A stretch of 64,000 nt of DNA from positions 5,043,001 through 5,107,000 of the forward strand of contig NZ_CP107970.1 of NCBI RefSeq assembly GCF_036090055.1, written 5' to 3'. The notes beneath the pieces are model-generated. The model did not search any database, was not told where the DNA came from, and saw nothing but the letters and a program-made list of their open reading frames with translations. Source of the stretch: Nocardioides sp. NBC_00368 (lineage in GTDB: Bacteria > Actinomycetota > Actinomycetes > Propionibacteriales > Nocardioidaceae). This document shows positions 35,525-42,919 of the stretch, one piece after another. Within the stretch, counting starts at the first letter, position 1. Each line of letters opens with the position of its first letter. Position numbers and translations under genes: made by a program.

Positions 35525-36055
35525 TTCTCGATTTATATGGCGGCCTTCGGCCGCGGCGGGGATATCCCCGCACCCCTTAGTTGCTCGGGGCGAGTGTCGC
35601 ATGGTGGGGGCTTTGGCTGTTCCCCTCGGTTGCTCGGGGTTGGTCGTTCGCTTGAGTCGCTCGTTGGATCGGTCGGGTGGTCGGTTGCCGTCGGATCGAG
35701 CGGCTGTGGGTGTTTTGTTCCTCTGGGTGTGGCTGGAGGGTCTTGTTTCGGCTGCTGTGACTTGTGAGTCGGGTGTTGTTCCGGGACGGTGGGACACGCC
35801 GGGCTGTGGCGAGCGCGAGGGGGCTCGAGCGTGGGAGGGTGGTCGTCCTGCTTCGGTAGGAGTCTCGGGCCAGAGATCCCAAGATCTCACCCCCCGGCTC
35901 GGGCCGTTCGACCCTGTGGGATATAAGCCGATTTAGCGGTAACGTGCGGGCTGCTGTCCTCTCGTGAGAGGATTCTGCCGCTTGTGTCGACGTCGCAGCT
36001 CGGCATGGCACGGGGGAACGACTAAGACGTTCGGTATTCAGGAGGCAACACCACC
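35525..36055. other. 531-bp gene-free spacer, G/T-rich on the plus strand
   Basis: It opens with two compact palindromes, GCGGCC-TT-CGGCCGC-like (about 35540-35554) and GCGGGGATATCCCCGC (35556-35571). From about 35600 to 35800 the plus strand is strikingly rich in G and T and poor in A, unlike coding DNA around it. Reading frames on either strand give low-complexity Ser/Thr/Arg or Gly/Val products without start signals. The last ~120 bp likely hold the promoter of the next gene (TATAAG near 35925). I see no RNA gene I can name. Confidence 0.6.
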
Positions 36056-36790
36056 ATGTCGTCGTACTACCCGCATCGGCCGCCCCATGCGGCGAGTGCG
36101 GACGAGCTTGCGTCACGGATGCAGACGAACGGTGCCTACCGCACCCCGGCCGCGCCGGCGCAGCAGCAGCCCTCCGCACTCGGGTGGGACCAGCGTCCGC
36201 AGCAGTCCCAGGCCCAGCCGCAGTACCAGGAGCCGGCGATCCAGCAGCCGGCCGTGATGGCGCAGACCACCGGTACGCACTGGCCGCAGTTCGTCAACAA
36301 CAACCGTCTCGTCGGTGCCCTCGTCGCCGGCTTCGGCGCCACCCAGCTCGCCACGATGTTCGGCTACTGGATCTACGGCCTCGGCATCATGGAGGGCCCG
36401 CTGGACTTCGCGTTCTTCAACGGCGTCATCCTGACCCCGAACGCCACCGCCAACGAGGCCGGCTTCGCCGTCTCGCAGTGGTTCGCCGGTATGGGCTTCC
36501 ACTACTTCAACGGCATGGTCTTCGCGCTCGCCTACGCGCTGGTGATCTTCCCGTGGCTCGGCAAGACCCACACCACCTCGAGCAACCTCGCGCGTTCGCT
36601 CGGCATGGGCATGTTCCTCGCCACCGCGTCCTGCGGTTGGTGGATCCCCGCCCTGCACCCGGAGGACGTCATCGGCATCGACCCGGGCTTCTTCTCGATC
36701 AACCTCGGGTGGGGCACCGTCCTGGGTGTCTACCTGTGGCACGTCGTCTGGGCCGTCGCCCTCGGCCTGTTCTTCAACCCGCAGGACTGA
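36056..36790 (+). CDS. Four-helix membrane protein with Gln/Pro-rich N-terminus
   Basis: Not recognised. 244 residues: a cytoplasmic, disordered-looking first 70 residues rich in Gln, Pro and Ala, then about four or five transmembrane helices (LVGALVAGFGATQLATMFGYWIYGLG, FHYFNGMVFALAYALVIFPWL, LGMGMFLATASCGWWIPAL, WGTVLGVYLWHVVWAVALGLFF, each cited by its start). The conserved-looking loop after the third helix is HPEDVIGIDPGF. ATG is preceded by AGGAGG at 36041-36046, among the strongest ribosome sites in the window, so it may be highly expressed. A strong terminator follows. Confidence 0.8.
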   Translation: MSSYYPHRPPHAASADELASRMQTNGAYRTPAAPAQQQPSALGWDQRPQQSQAQPQYQEPAIQQPAVMAQTTGTHWPQFVNNNRLVGALVAGFGATQLATMFGYWIYGLGIMEGPLDFAFFNGVILTPNATANEAGFAVSQWFAGMGFHYFNGMVFALAYALVIFPWLGKTHTTSSNLARSLGMGMFLATASCGWWIPALHPEDVIGIDPGFFSINLGWGTVLGVYLWHVVWAVALGLFFNPQD

Positions 36791-36805
36791 TCCACACCAC
36801 ACGCA

Positions 36806-36838
36806 CGAGAGCCCCAGCCGAAACGGCTGGGGCTCTCG
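36806..36838 (+). terminator. Terminator hairpin
   Basis: CGAGAGCCCCAGCCG (36806-36820) and its exact complement CGGCTGGGGCTCTCG (36824-36838) around an AAA loop, 16 bp past the membrane protein stop. Confidence 0.88.
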
Positions 36839-36862
36839 CTCATTTGCGACCGCTACATCCGA

Positions 36863-36970
36863 ACCCAGCGCTGGAGCGCCCCTCGTCTGGACGCAGCGCA
36901 GCGACGAACGGAGCGGAGGAAGACGAGGGTCAAGCGGAAGCGCTGCGCGAATTGCGAAGCAATCGCAAAT
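36863..36970 (+). repeat. Intergenic repeat, copy 1 (108 bp)
   Basis: This segment recurs in reverse orientation at 39039-39158 with only a few substitutions and one 12-bp insertion in the other copy. Both copies lie between converging genes. Copy 1 is bounded by ATTTGCGA (36842-36849) and TCGCAAAT (36963-36970), inverted 8-bp ends, and finishes in a small GCGAATTGC-GAA-GCAATCGC hairpin. The final T of the repeat is the first base of the neighbouring gene's stop codon complement. Confidence 0.88.
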
Positions 36971-38091
36971 TACTCAGGCCAGGCGTCGAATACCTGGCCA
37001 CCGTTGGTGGTCAGGTGGTTGTGCAGCTGCTCTCCGGCGGCGGCGTCGCGGAGCGTACGCAGCACCAGGCGGCGCTGGTCGGAGGGGTTGGCCGTGGGCG
37101 GTCCGGGGGTGAGCGCCATCGTCTCGGTGACCCGCTCGGCGAGCAGGCGCAGGTGGCTGCGCTCGCCACCGGCGTAGATGACGTGGGTGTGCTCGAGCGG
37201 AGAGGCCCACAGGATGTTGCCCTCGACGACGATCAGGCGTGACTCGGTGGCCATCACCTTCATCTCGACGTCGGTCATGTTCTGGATCATGTCGGCACCG
37301 GCGAGGATCGACTCGCCCTCGTGCAGGAAGGCGGGGAGCGCGTGAGCGAGGTTGGCCTCGACGAGCGCGGCCTCCTCGCGGGCACGCTGCTGGGCTCCCT
37401 GCTGACCGCCGTAAGCACTGCCGACGGCGCGCTGGGCGCCCGTGTTCGGTGCCTGGCCGTAGGCACCGGTGTTGGTGCCGTACGGGCCCTGGTTGGGGTA
37501 GTAGGAGCCGGTGTTCGGGTAGGAAGAGCCCGGCGGCGGGTAGGACCCCGGGGCCGGAGCCACGCCGTAGCTGTTGGGAGAGGGCTGGCCGTAGGCGTTG
37601 CCGGCGGCGCCGTACTCGCCGCCCCAGCTGGCGTCGACGTTCAGCTGCGCGCCGGCTGCCCGGGCGGCGTAGTCGAGGGTCGGGAAGAAGTCGTGGAAGG
37701 CGTCCTTGTCCCGGATCTTCATCGTCGTGGAGTAGGACGAGCCGGGTACGAGGGCCTCGATGATGAAGTCACCCAGGCTGGGCGGCGGGGGCACACCGAT
37801 GAAGGTGACCACGGCCAGGTTGACCGAGAAGACGCGCTCGTGGAACTCGAACATCACCCGGCGGTCGGTCAGGAACGCGTGGCCCGAGGCATTTCCCTCG
37901 TGGGGGAACTTGACCGCGACCCGCACCCACTGGACCTCGCCAGGCTGGAGAAGGGACTTCACCAGCAGCCAGTCGCGGGTCTCCGAGGCGATGGCTCGGC
38001 TGTTGGGATCATGCGCCATCCGTCGGTGGAAGTCCTCCACGGGTCGGTGGCCCACGGTGATGGACGCCGAGGCCCTTCTCATTGAGCGCAT
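36970..38091 (-). CDS. Protein with two PH/GRAM-like domains and a Gly/Tyr/Pro linker
   Basis: 373 residues, no membrane helix. First domain, about 40-140: LLQPGEVQWVRVAVKFPHEG, FLTDRRVMFEFHERVFSVNL, a PH-like strand pattern. Linker about 165-235 is low-complexity (repeating SYPNTGSYYPNQGPYGTNT). Second domain, about 255-330: LHEGESILAGADMIQ, MATESRLIVVEGNILWASPLEH, again PH/GRAM-like. Function unknown; such domains often bind lipids or proteins. ATG 38091 lies 8 nt after a TAGGGT box, with other ATGs at 38082 and 38019 possible. It is divergent from the whiB7 leader. Confidence 0.72.
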   Translation of the reverse strand: MRSMRRASASITVGHRPVEDFHRRMAHDPNSRAIASETRDWLLVKSLLQPGEVQWVRVAVKFPHEGNASGHAFLTDRRVMFEFHERVFSVNLAVVTFIGVPPPPSLGDFIIEALVPGSSYSTTMKIRDKDAFHDFFPTLDYAARAAGAQLNVDASWGGEYGAAGNAYGQPSPNSYGVAPAPGSYPPPGSSYPNTGSYYPNQGPYGTNTGAYGQAPNTGAQRAVGSAYGGQQGAQQRAREEAALVEANLAHALPAFLHEGESILAGADMIQNMTDVEMKVMATESRLIVVEGNILWASPLEHTHVIYAGGERSHLRLLAERVTETMALTPGPPTANPSDQRRLVLRTLRDAAAGEQLHNHLTTNGGQVFDAWPE

Positions 38092-38301
38092 GGTCGCAAA
38101 CCCTAGCCCTTCCTCCCTCTAGTGTGGACAGTTTGTACCAGCAGGGTCGCGATGTTGTGGAATCCCCTGATGTAGATGACACCTCAACTCTGCGTGACCG
38201 ACCCAAGCACCTACCTATTGACAGAAAACTGACAGGCCATCCGACCACCCTCTTTGGTGGGTATCCCTGACGAGGGGGATCAGCGAGGGGATGGGACTGA
38301 G
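38092..38301 (+). promoter_or_regulatory. Leader and promoter region of the WhiB7-like gene
   Basis: A 210-bp non-coding stretch. An in-frame small reading frame beginning GTG 38157 ends at TGA 38268-38270, 31 nt before the whiB7-like ATG. Its 3' end overlaps a CCACC/GGTGG hairpin (about 38243-38258), and an ATCCC/GGGAT pair (about 38263-38280) follows, so the two stems could alternate. Known for whiB7 in mycobacteria and Streptomyces: a translated upstream frame and attenuation by ribosome stalling. Here that is inference from layout. Confidence 0.45.
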
Positions 38302-38649
38302 ATGACTGTTTCGCCTGTGGCGACGGCACGGGAGACGTCGGGAGTGCACTGGAGCGAGCTGCCCTGTGCGATCGAGGACGGGGACCTGTGGTTCGCCGCG
38401 ACCAGCGCAGACGCCGACCGGGCCAAGGAGCTGTGCCGTACGTGTCCGCTGCAGCGTTCCTGCCTGCAGGGTGCGATCGCCCGGCAGGAGCCGCACGGCG
38501 TATGGGGCGGCGAGGTCTTCTACGAGGGGATCGTGGTCGCTCGCAAGCGCACCCGCGGCCGTCCGCGCAACGGGGAGCTCCACCAGCGGGACCTGGAGCG
38601 CCAGGCTCGCGCAAACCTTCGGAAAAATACTTCGGAAGCAGTTGCGTAG
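38302..38649 (+). CDS. whiB7: WhiB-family iron-sulfur regulator, WhiB7-like
   Basis: 115 residues. Four Cys ligands of a 4Fe-4S cluster at 22, 45, 48 and 54 (PCAIED, CRTCPLQRSC), the family's GVWGGE turn at 66-71, and a C-terminal AT-hook KRTRGRPR near 82-89, the feature that separates WhiB7 from other WhiB proteins. WhiB7 binds the primary sigma factor and AT-rich DNA to activate intrinsic antibiotic resistance genes. ATG 38302 is chosen because it gives the family-typical short N-terminus. Possible local targets include the exporters at 6.8-10.2 kb, but this is inference. Confidence 0.88.
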   Translation: MTVSPVATARETSGVHWSELPCAIEDGDLWFAATSADADRAKELCRTCPLQRSCLQGAIARQEPHGVWGGEVFYEGIVVARKRTRGRPRNGELHQRDLERQARANLRKNTSEAVA

Positions 38650-38679
38650 CCGTATCTGTCACCCGGCAGAATAGCCCCT

Positions 38680-39036
38680 GTGGGGATTGAGATAAGCCCA
38701 GAGCGCTTCGACGCACTCGTGGACCAGGCGCTCGACGCCATCCCGGACGAGCTGGCCGCCCAGGTGCACAACCTCGTCGTGCTCGTCGAGGAGTGGCCGC
38801 CGGAAAGCGAGCCGCAGGACACCCTCGGGCTCTACGACGGCGTGGCGCTGACCGATCGCAACGACCTCTACGGCCTCACCCTGCCCGACCGCATCTTCAT
38901 CTTCCGCCAGCCGCTCCAGCAGATGTGCGTCGACGAGGCCGACCTGGCCGCCGAGATCCGCATCACCGTGATCCACGAGATCGCCCACCACTTCGGCATC
39001 GACGACGAGAAGCTCCACCAGTTGGGCTGGGCTTGA
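38680..39036 (+). CDS. Small zinicin-like metallopeptidase family protein
   Basis: 118 residues. The zinc site HEIAHHFGIDD (His99, Glu100, His103, with Asp108 as likely third ligand) near the C-terminus and the family's LGLYDGVALTDRNDLYGLTLPDRIFIFR block match the short MMP-/zinicin-like metallopeptidase family found through actinobacteria. Cytoplasmic; substrate unknown. The start is GTG at 38680 with no Shine-Dalgarno but a CAGAAT box 7 nt upstream. It ends 3 bp before repeat copy 2. Confidence 0.87.
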   Translation: MGIEISPERFDALVDQALDAIPDELAAQVHNLVVLVEEWPPESEPQDTLGLYDGVALTDRNDLYGLTLPDRIFIFRQPLQQMCVDEADLAAEIRITVIHEIAHHFGIDDEKLHQLGWA

Positions 39037-39038
39037 CC

Positions 39039-39158
39039 ATTTGCGATTGCTTCGCAATTCGCGCAGCGCTTGCGCTTGACCCTCGTCTTCCTCCGCTCCG
39101 TTCGTCGCTGCGCTCCTCACTGCGCTGCGTCCAGACGAGGGGCGCTTCAGCGCTGGGT
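39039..39158 (-). repeat. Intergenic repeat, copy 2 (120 bp)
   Basis: Read on the minus strand this matches copy 1 at 36863-36970 closely. It has 12 extra bases (AGTGAGGAGCGC inserted between CGCAGCGC and AGCGACGAACGG) and isolated substitutions. It lies between the converging metallopeptidase and FluC genes. Confidence 0.88.
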
Positions 39159-39197
39159 TGTTGGCGATCGCTTCGCCATTCGCACAGTGCTGGTGGG

Positions 39198-39563
39198 TCA
39201 GTGATGCATCAGGAGGTAGCCGAGGGTGACCGCAGCGGTCCCGATCGCGAGGGAGCCGAGGACGTTCAGGGCGGCTGATCGCCAGCGGCCGTTCTCGGCC
39301 AGGCGGACGGTCTCGTAGGAGAAGGTCGAGAACGTGGTCAGCGCCCCGCAGAAGCCGGTGCCGACCAGGGTGAGCACCCACCCGGGAAGTACGCCGCCCG
39401 CGGCTGCCCCGGCCAGCGCACCCAGCACGAAGGAGCCGACGGCGTTGACCGCCATCGTCCCCCACGGGAAGTCCGTGCCGGTCCACTCGCGGACGTAGAG
39501 GTCGGTCAGGTAGCGGGCCGGCGCCCCGATCGCGCCGCCGAGCAGCACCAGGAGCGCGGTCAT
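39198..39563 (-). CDS. crcB: Fluoride channel subunit FluC (CrcB), second of pair
   Basis: 121-residue four-helix protein. FluC motifs GGAIGAPARYLTD at the start, WGTMAVNAVGSFVLG, and GTGFCGALTTFSTFSYE, whose TTFSTF segment lines the pore and Na+ site. Dimers export fluoride passively; actinobacteria often encode two different subunits that pair as a heterodimer. The ATG at 39563 overlaps the preceding subunit gene by 4 bp (39560-39563), so they are coupled. No fluoride riboswitch is evident upstream of the pair. Confidence 0.95.
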   Translation of the reverse strand: MTALLVLLGGAIGAPARYLTDLYVREWTGTDFPWGTMAVNAVGSFVLGALAGAAAGGVLPGWVLTLVGTGFCGALTTFSTFSYETVRLAENGRWRSAALNVLGSLAIGTAAVTLGYLLMHH

Positions 39564-40054
39564 CGATCCTCTCCTCTGCCCGGATCCGGGGCGGGATCGA
39601 GGTCGGGGTCGAGATCGGGGTCGATGCCGTCGACCACCACCTGGTGACCGCTGTCGAGCACGAGCACCCGGCCGATCATCAGCCCGAGCCAGGCCGCGCC
39701 GATCCCGGCGACCACCGAGACGAGCAGGTAGACCATCGCGAGCGCGGGCGCATGCCCGCCCAGGACGTACGTCTCCAGCTCGTAGGTCGAGAACGTGGTG
39801 TAGCCGCCGAGGACGCCGACGCCGAGGAACGGGCGCAGGTAGCGGCTCCAGAACGGGACAGAGGACCACGGGCCCAGGACGAACGCCATCAGCACCCCGA
39901 GCAGCAGACAGCCGGAGACGTTCGCGAGGAGGGTCGCCCACGGCCAGGTGTGGCCATCGTGGGGAAGGGCCGTCGCGAGTCCCCAGCGGGCCAGCGAGCC
40001 GAGCGCTCCGCCGGCAGCGATGGGGGCGAGCAGGTCGCCATGCTCACGCAGCAC
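39560..40054 (-). CDS. crcB: Fluoride channel subunit FluC (CrcB), first of pair
   Basis: 164 residues. The FluC core occupies residues 12-130 (GGALGSLARWGLATAL, WATLLANVSGCLLLG, GVLGGYTTFSTYELE). A hydrophilic C-terminal tail of about 30 residues contains DPDLDPDLDPAPDP, an Asp/Pro repeat not found in the typical 125-residue family members. GTG start with a TACGCT box 6 nt upstream, so probably leaderless. First gene of the fluoride export pair, 18 bp after the RsbW-like gene's end. Confidence 0.94.
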   Translation of the reverse strand: MLREHGDLLAPIAAGGALGSLARWGLATALPHDGHTWPWATLLANVSGCLLLGVLMAFVLGPWSSVPFWSRYLRPFLGVGVLGGYTTFSTYELETYVLGGHAPALAMVYLLVSVVAGIGAAWLGLMIGRVLVLDSGHQVVVDGIDPDLDPDLDPAPDPGRGEDR

Positions 40055-40072
40055 GCGGACAGCGTACGGGTT

Positions 40073-41017
40073 CTAGAACCGGGGTCCGGCCATCTGGGCG
40101 GCGCTCCATCGGGTGGGGCGGCCGCCGGCGGCCTGGGTGAGGTATTCGCCGAGGAACCAGCGCTGGAAGGCGACCTGCTCGGGGGAGCGGGCGAGGACGA
40201 GCAGTCGCTCCTGGCGGCAGAACTCGTCGATCAGGTCGAGCATGTCGAGGAAACGCCGCATCGTCTCGGCGGCGGATCGCGGCATGCGCACGTGCAGGTC
40301 GGCCGTCTCCCGGTGGCTGCCCGATCCCTGCCCGATCACACCGGAGAGCTGGCCGTGGCCGAGGCCGTCGAGGAGCTGGCGCTCCAGCGAGCCGAACAGC
40401 GCCGAGAGGCTGGCGGCGAGGGGGTAGTCGTTGGCATGGGCGAGCGAGAGGAGGCGTACCTCTCGCCGCAGCTCGCGGAAGTGGTGCTGGAAGCCTCGGT
40501 AGAGGGCGAGCGGTACGCCGAGGATGCTGACCTGAACGGTCTCGGAGCCGAGGCGCTCGGGCTTGGGCGGAGCGCCGGCAGGGCCGGTGATCACGCCCTC
40601 GACCCCGTCGCCCTCGCTGATCTCGGCCGCCGGGGTGAACCAGACGGTCTTGCCGGCCGCGTCGATGTCGGCACCCCAGGCGTCGGAGACGCTGGCCACG
40701 ATCGAGAGCCCACGACCGACCGTCAGCAGCACCTCGTCCTCGTCGTCGAGGGCGAGGGGGACCGGCAGCAGCGGAGGCTCGGTCGAGGCGTCGCGGATCT
40801 CCACCCGGGGATGGTCGACGGTGCCACGCATCCGGATCGTGACCGGTGCGGTGCCGTGGAAGAGCGCGTTGGAGACCAGCTCGGAGACACCGAACTCGGC
40901 GCAGTCGACCAGGTCGGTGCGCTCGATCTCCTCACAGGCCGCCCGGACCCAGGCGCGGGCGTCCTGAACGGCGCGGGAACCGGTGCGGAGCAGGAGAGCT
41001 GGCCGGCTCAACGGCAT
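40073..41017 (-). CDS. RsbW-like anti-sigma ATPase with an extra C-terminal domain
   Basis: 314 residues. An N-terminal HATPase_c_2 domain (about 15-130) carries ELVSNALFHG (N box) and a GRGLSIVASVSDAWG G2-like loop, as in RsbW/SpoIIAB-type serine kinases that hold stress sigma factors. The remaining ~160 residues are a helical domain I do not recognise (FRELRREVRLLSLAHANDYPL, RQERLLVLARSPEQVAFQRWFLGEYLTQA). ATG has an outstanding GGAGGAGG site. No sigma factor or antagonist is adjacent, so the partner is elsewhere. Confidence 0.85.
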   Translation of the reverse strand: MPLSRPALLLRTGSRAVQDARAWVRAACEEIERTDLVDCAEFGVSELVSNALFHGTAPVTIRMRGTVDHPRVEIRDASTEPPLLPVPLALDDEDEVLLTVGRGLSIVASVSDAWGADIDAAGKTVWFTPAAEISEGDGVEGVITGPAGAPPKPERLGSETVQVSILGVPLALYRGFQHHFRELRREVRLLSLAHANDYPLAASLSALFGSLERQLLDGLGHGQLSGVIGQGSGSHRETADLHVRMPRSAAETMRRFLDMLDLIDEFCRQERLLVLARSPEQVAFQRWFLGEYLTQAAGGRPTRWSAAQMAGPRF

Positions 41018-41329
41018 GTTCTCCTCCTCCGATCTCGCGGGTCGGGATACGCACGATGGCGTTGTGTGCTGTTCGTTGCAAGAATTTTCCGCACTTGAAG
41101 GTGTCTGATCCGGGCCATGGACGACTAGGGCACAAGGTCCCGGGAGCCCTCACAGATTAAAGTCGGTGGGTCTCGAGTCGGTAACGGACACGCGGCGGAA
41201 ACGCATGCTCATCGGCCGTCTGGCAACTGTGACGAAGTAGTCGCGCCCGGGAATGAACAGATTCGCCGCGATGGTTCAGAATATGGGTGGAACGTTCAAA
41301 AGGTCTCGTTTGAGGTAGGGGATTAGGCA
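41018..41329. other. 312-bp divergent promoter region
   Basis: No gene. It must hold promoters for the RsbW-like ATPase (leftwards) and NADH dehydrogenase (rightwards). It is less GC-rich than flanking genes near 41080-41100 and 41255-41310 (GAATTTTCC, TTCAAAAGG). I cannot call boxes with confidence, and see no repeats or RNA. Confidence 0.5.
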
Positions 41330-42772
41330 ATGTCAGCGGACCAGGCAAAGCACCGGGTCGTCATCATCGGTTCCGGCTTCGGGGGGCTCTTCTCCGCGAA
41401 GGCGTTCAAGGGCCGCGACGACGTCGAGGTGACCTTGATCGCGAAGACGACCCATCACCTGTTCCAGCCGCTGCTCTACCAGGTGGCGACCGGGATCCTG
41501 TCGCAGGGCGAGATCGCCCCGCCGACCCGCGACATCCTGCACCGGCAGAAGAACGCCCGGGTGCTGCTGGGTGAGGTCAGCGAGATCGACGCCGAGGCCA
41601 AGACGGTCAAGGCGAGCATCCTCAACCAGGAGATCGACGTTCCCTACGACTCGCTGATCGTCGCCGCCGGCGCCGGGCAGTCCTACTTCGGCAACGACCA
41701 CTTCGCCGAGTTCGCGCCCGGCATGAAGTCGATCGACGACGCGCTCGAGCTGCGTGGCCGCATCTTCGGTGCCTTCGAGATCGCCGAGCTGACCGCCTCG
41801 CGCGGCGAGCCGATCGGTGACCTGCTCACCTTCGTCGTCGTGGGTGCCGGCCCGACCGGTGTCGAGATGGCCGGCCAGATCGCCGAGCTGTCCCGCCGGG
41901 TGCTCAAGAAGGACTTCACCCACATCCAGTCCGAGAAGGCCCGGGTCGTCCTGGTCGACGCCGCGCCGCAGGTGCTTCCGCCGTTCGGCGAGAAGCTCGG
42001 CGCCAAGGCCGAGAAGGCTTTGGAGAAGGCCGGTGTCGAGGTCGTCCTCGGCGCGATGGTCACTCACGTCGACGAGTTCGGCATCGAGATGAAGTTCAAG
42101 GACGGCCGGACCGAGCGGATCGGGTCGATCGCGAAGATCTGGGCCGCCGGCGTGCAGGCCTCCCCGCTCGGCAAGACGCTCTCCGAGCAGACCGGTGCCG
42201 AGCTCGACCGCGCCGGCCGGATCGCGGTCAACCCCGACCTGACCCTGCCGGGCCACCCCGAGATCTTCGTGGTCGGCGACATGATCAGCCTCGACCACCT
42301 TCCCGGTGTCGCGCAGGTCGCCATCCAGGGCGGCAAGCACTCGGCCAAGACCATCAAGGCCCGCCTGAAGAACAAGCCGGAGCCCGGCAACTTCAAGTAC
42401 TTCGACAAGGGCTCGATGGCCACCATCTCCCGCTTCAACGCGGTCCTGATGATGGGCAGCTTCAAGCTCTCCGGCGTCCTCGCCTGGTTCGGCTGGCTGC
42501 TCGTCCACCTGGCCTACATGACCGGGTTCCGCAACCGGCTCACCGCGACCCTGCACTGGATGATGTCGTTCATCGGCAAGGACCGCTCCGAGCGCACCAC
42601 CACCATGCAGCAGATCTTCGCCCGTGAGGCGCTCGAACGCGTCCCCGGCGGCATGGCCGCGCTCATCGACGACCCGGCCGAGGTCGCGCTGCAGGTCGAG
42701 CGCCGCCGCAAGGAGCTCGAGGACCACGCTGCCGAGGAGTCCCGTCTGGCCGACTCCCACAGCGCCTCGTAG
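41330..42772 (+). CDS. ndh: Type II NADH dehydrogenase
   Basis: 480-residue flavoprotein that passes electrons from NADH to menaquinone without pumping protons. FAD-binding GSGFGGLFSAKAF and the NAD-binding second Rossmann GAGPTGVEMAGQIAEL are clear; AKTTHHLFQPLLYQVATG and the AQVAIQGGKHSAKTI quinone-site region are family-typical; the hydrophobic FKLSGVLAWFGWLLVHLAYMTG near the C-terminus anchors it to the membrane. The RBS is GAGGTAGGGG. A terminator hairpin ends the transcription unit, so it is monocistronic. Confidence 0.95.
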   Translation: MSADQAKHRVVIIGSGFGGLFSAKAFKGRDDVEVTLIAKTTHHLFQPLLYQVATGILSQGEIAPPTRDILHRQKNARVLLGEVSEIDAEAKTVKASILNQEIDVPYDSLIVAAGAGQSYFGNDHFAEFAPGMKSIDDALELRGRIFGAFEIAELTASRGEPIGDLLTFVVVGAGPTGVEMAGQIAELSRRVLKKDFTHIQSEKARVVLVDAAPQVLPPFGEKLGAKAEKALEKAGVEVVLGAMVTHVDEFGIEMKFKDGRTERIGSIAKIWAAGVQASPLGKTLSEQTGAELDRAGRIAVNPDLTLPGHPEIFVVGDMISLDHLPGVAQVAIQGGKHSAKTIKARLKNKPEPGNFKYFDKGSMATISRFNAVLMMGSFKLSGVLAWFGWLLVHLAYMTGFRNRLTATLHWMMSFIGKDRSERTTTMQQIFAREALERVPGGMAALIDDPAEVALQVERRRKELEDHAAEESRLADSHSAS

Positions 42773-42790
42773 CTTCACGCTGCCTTCCAA

Positions 42791-42826
42791 CCGGCCCGCC
42801 GCAGACGAATGTCTGCGGCGGGCCGG
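42791..42826 (+). terminator. Terminator hairpin after ndh
   Basis: A perfect 16-bp stem (42791-42806 with 42811-42826) and a GAAT loop, 18 bp past the stop codon, with weak T content after it. Confidence 0.9.
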
Positions 42827-42919
42827 GGTCATTTCCGCGATCCAAGACCTGTGCTTGCTATTGTTTGCGGACGCGGTGTCTCATTAATCTGTTGATGACA
42901 CCCAACGGAGGAGGATGGC

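Noticed and set aside
35577..36179. 200-codon minus-strand frame in the G/T-rich spacer
   Set aside because: Thr/Ser/Arg/Pro-rich, runs into the next gene's coding strand, and has no ribosome site.
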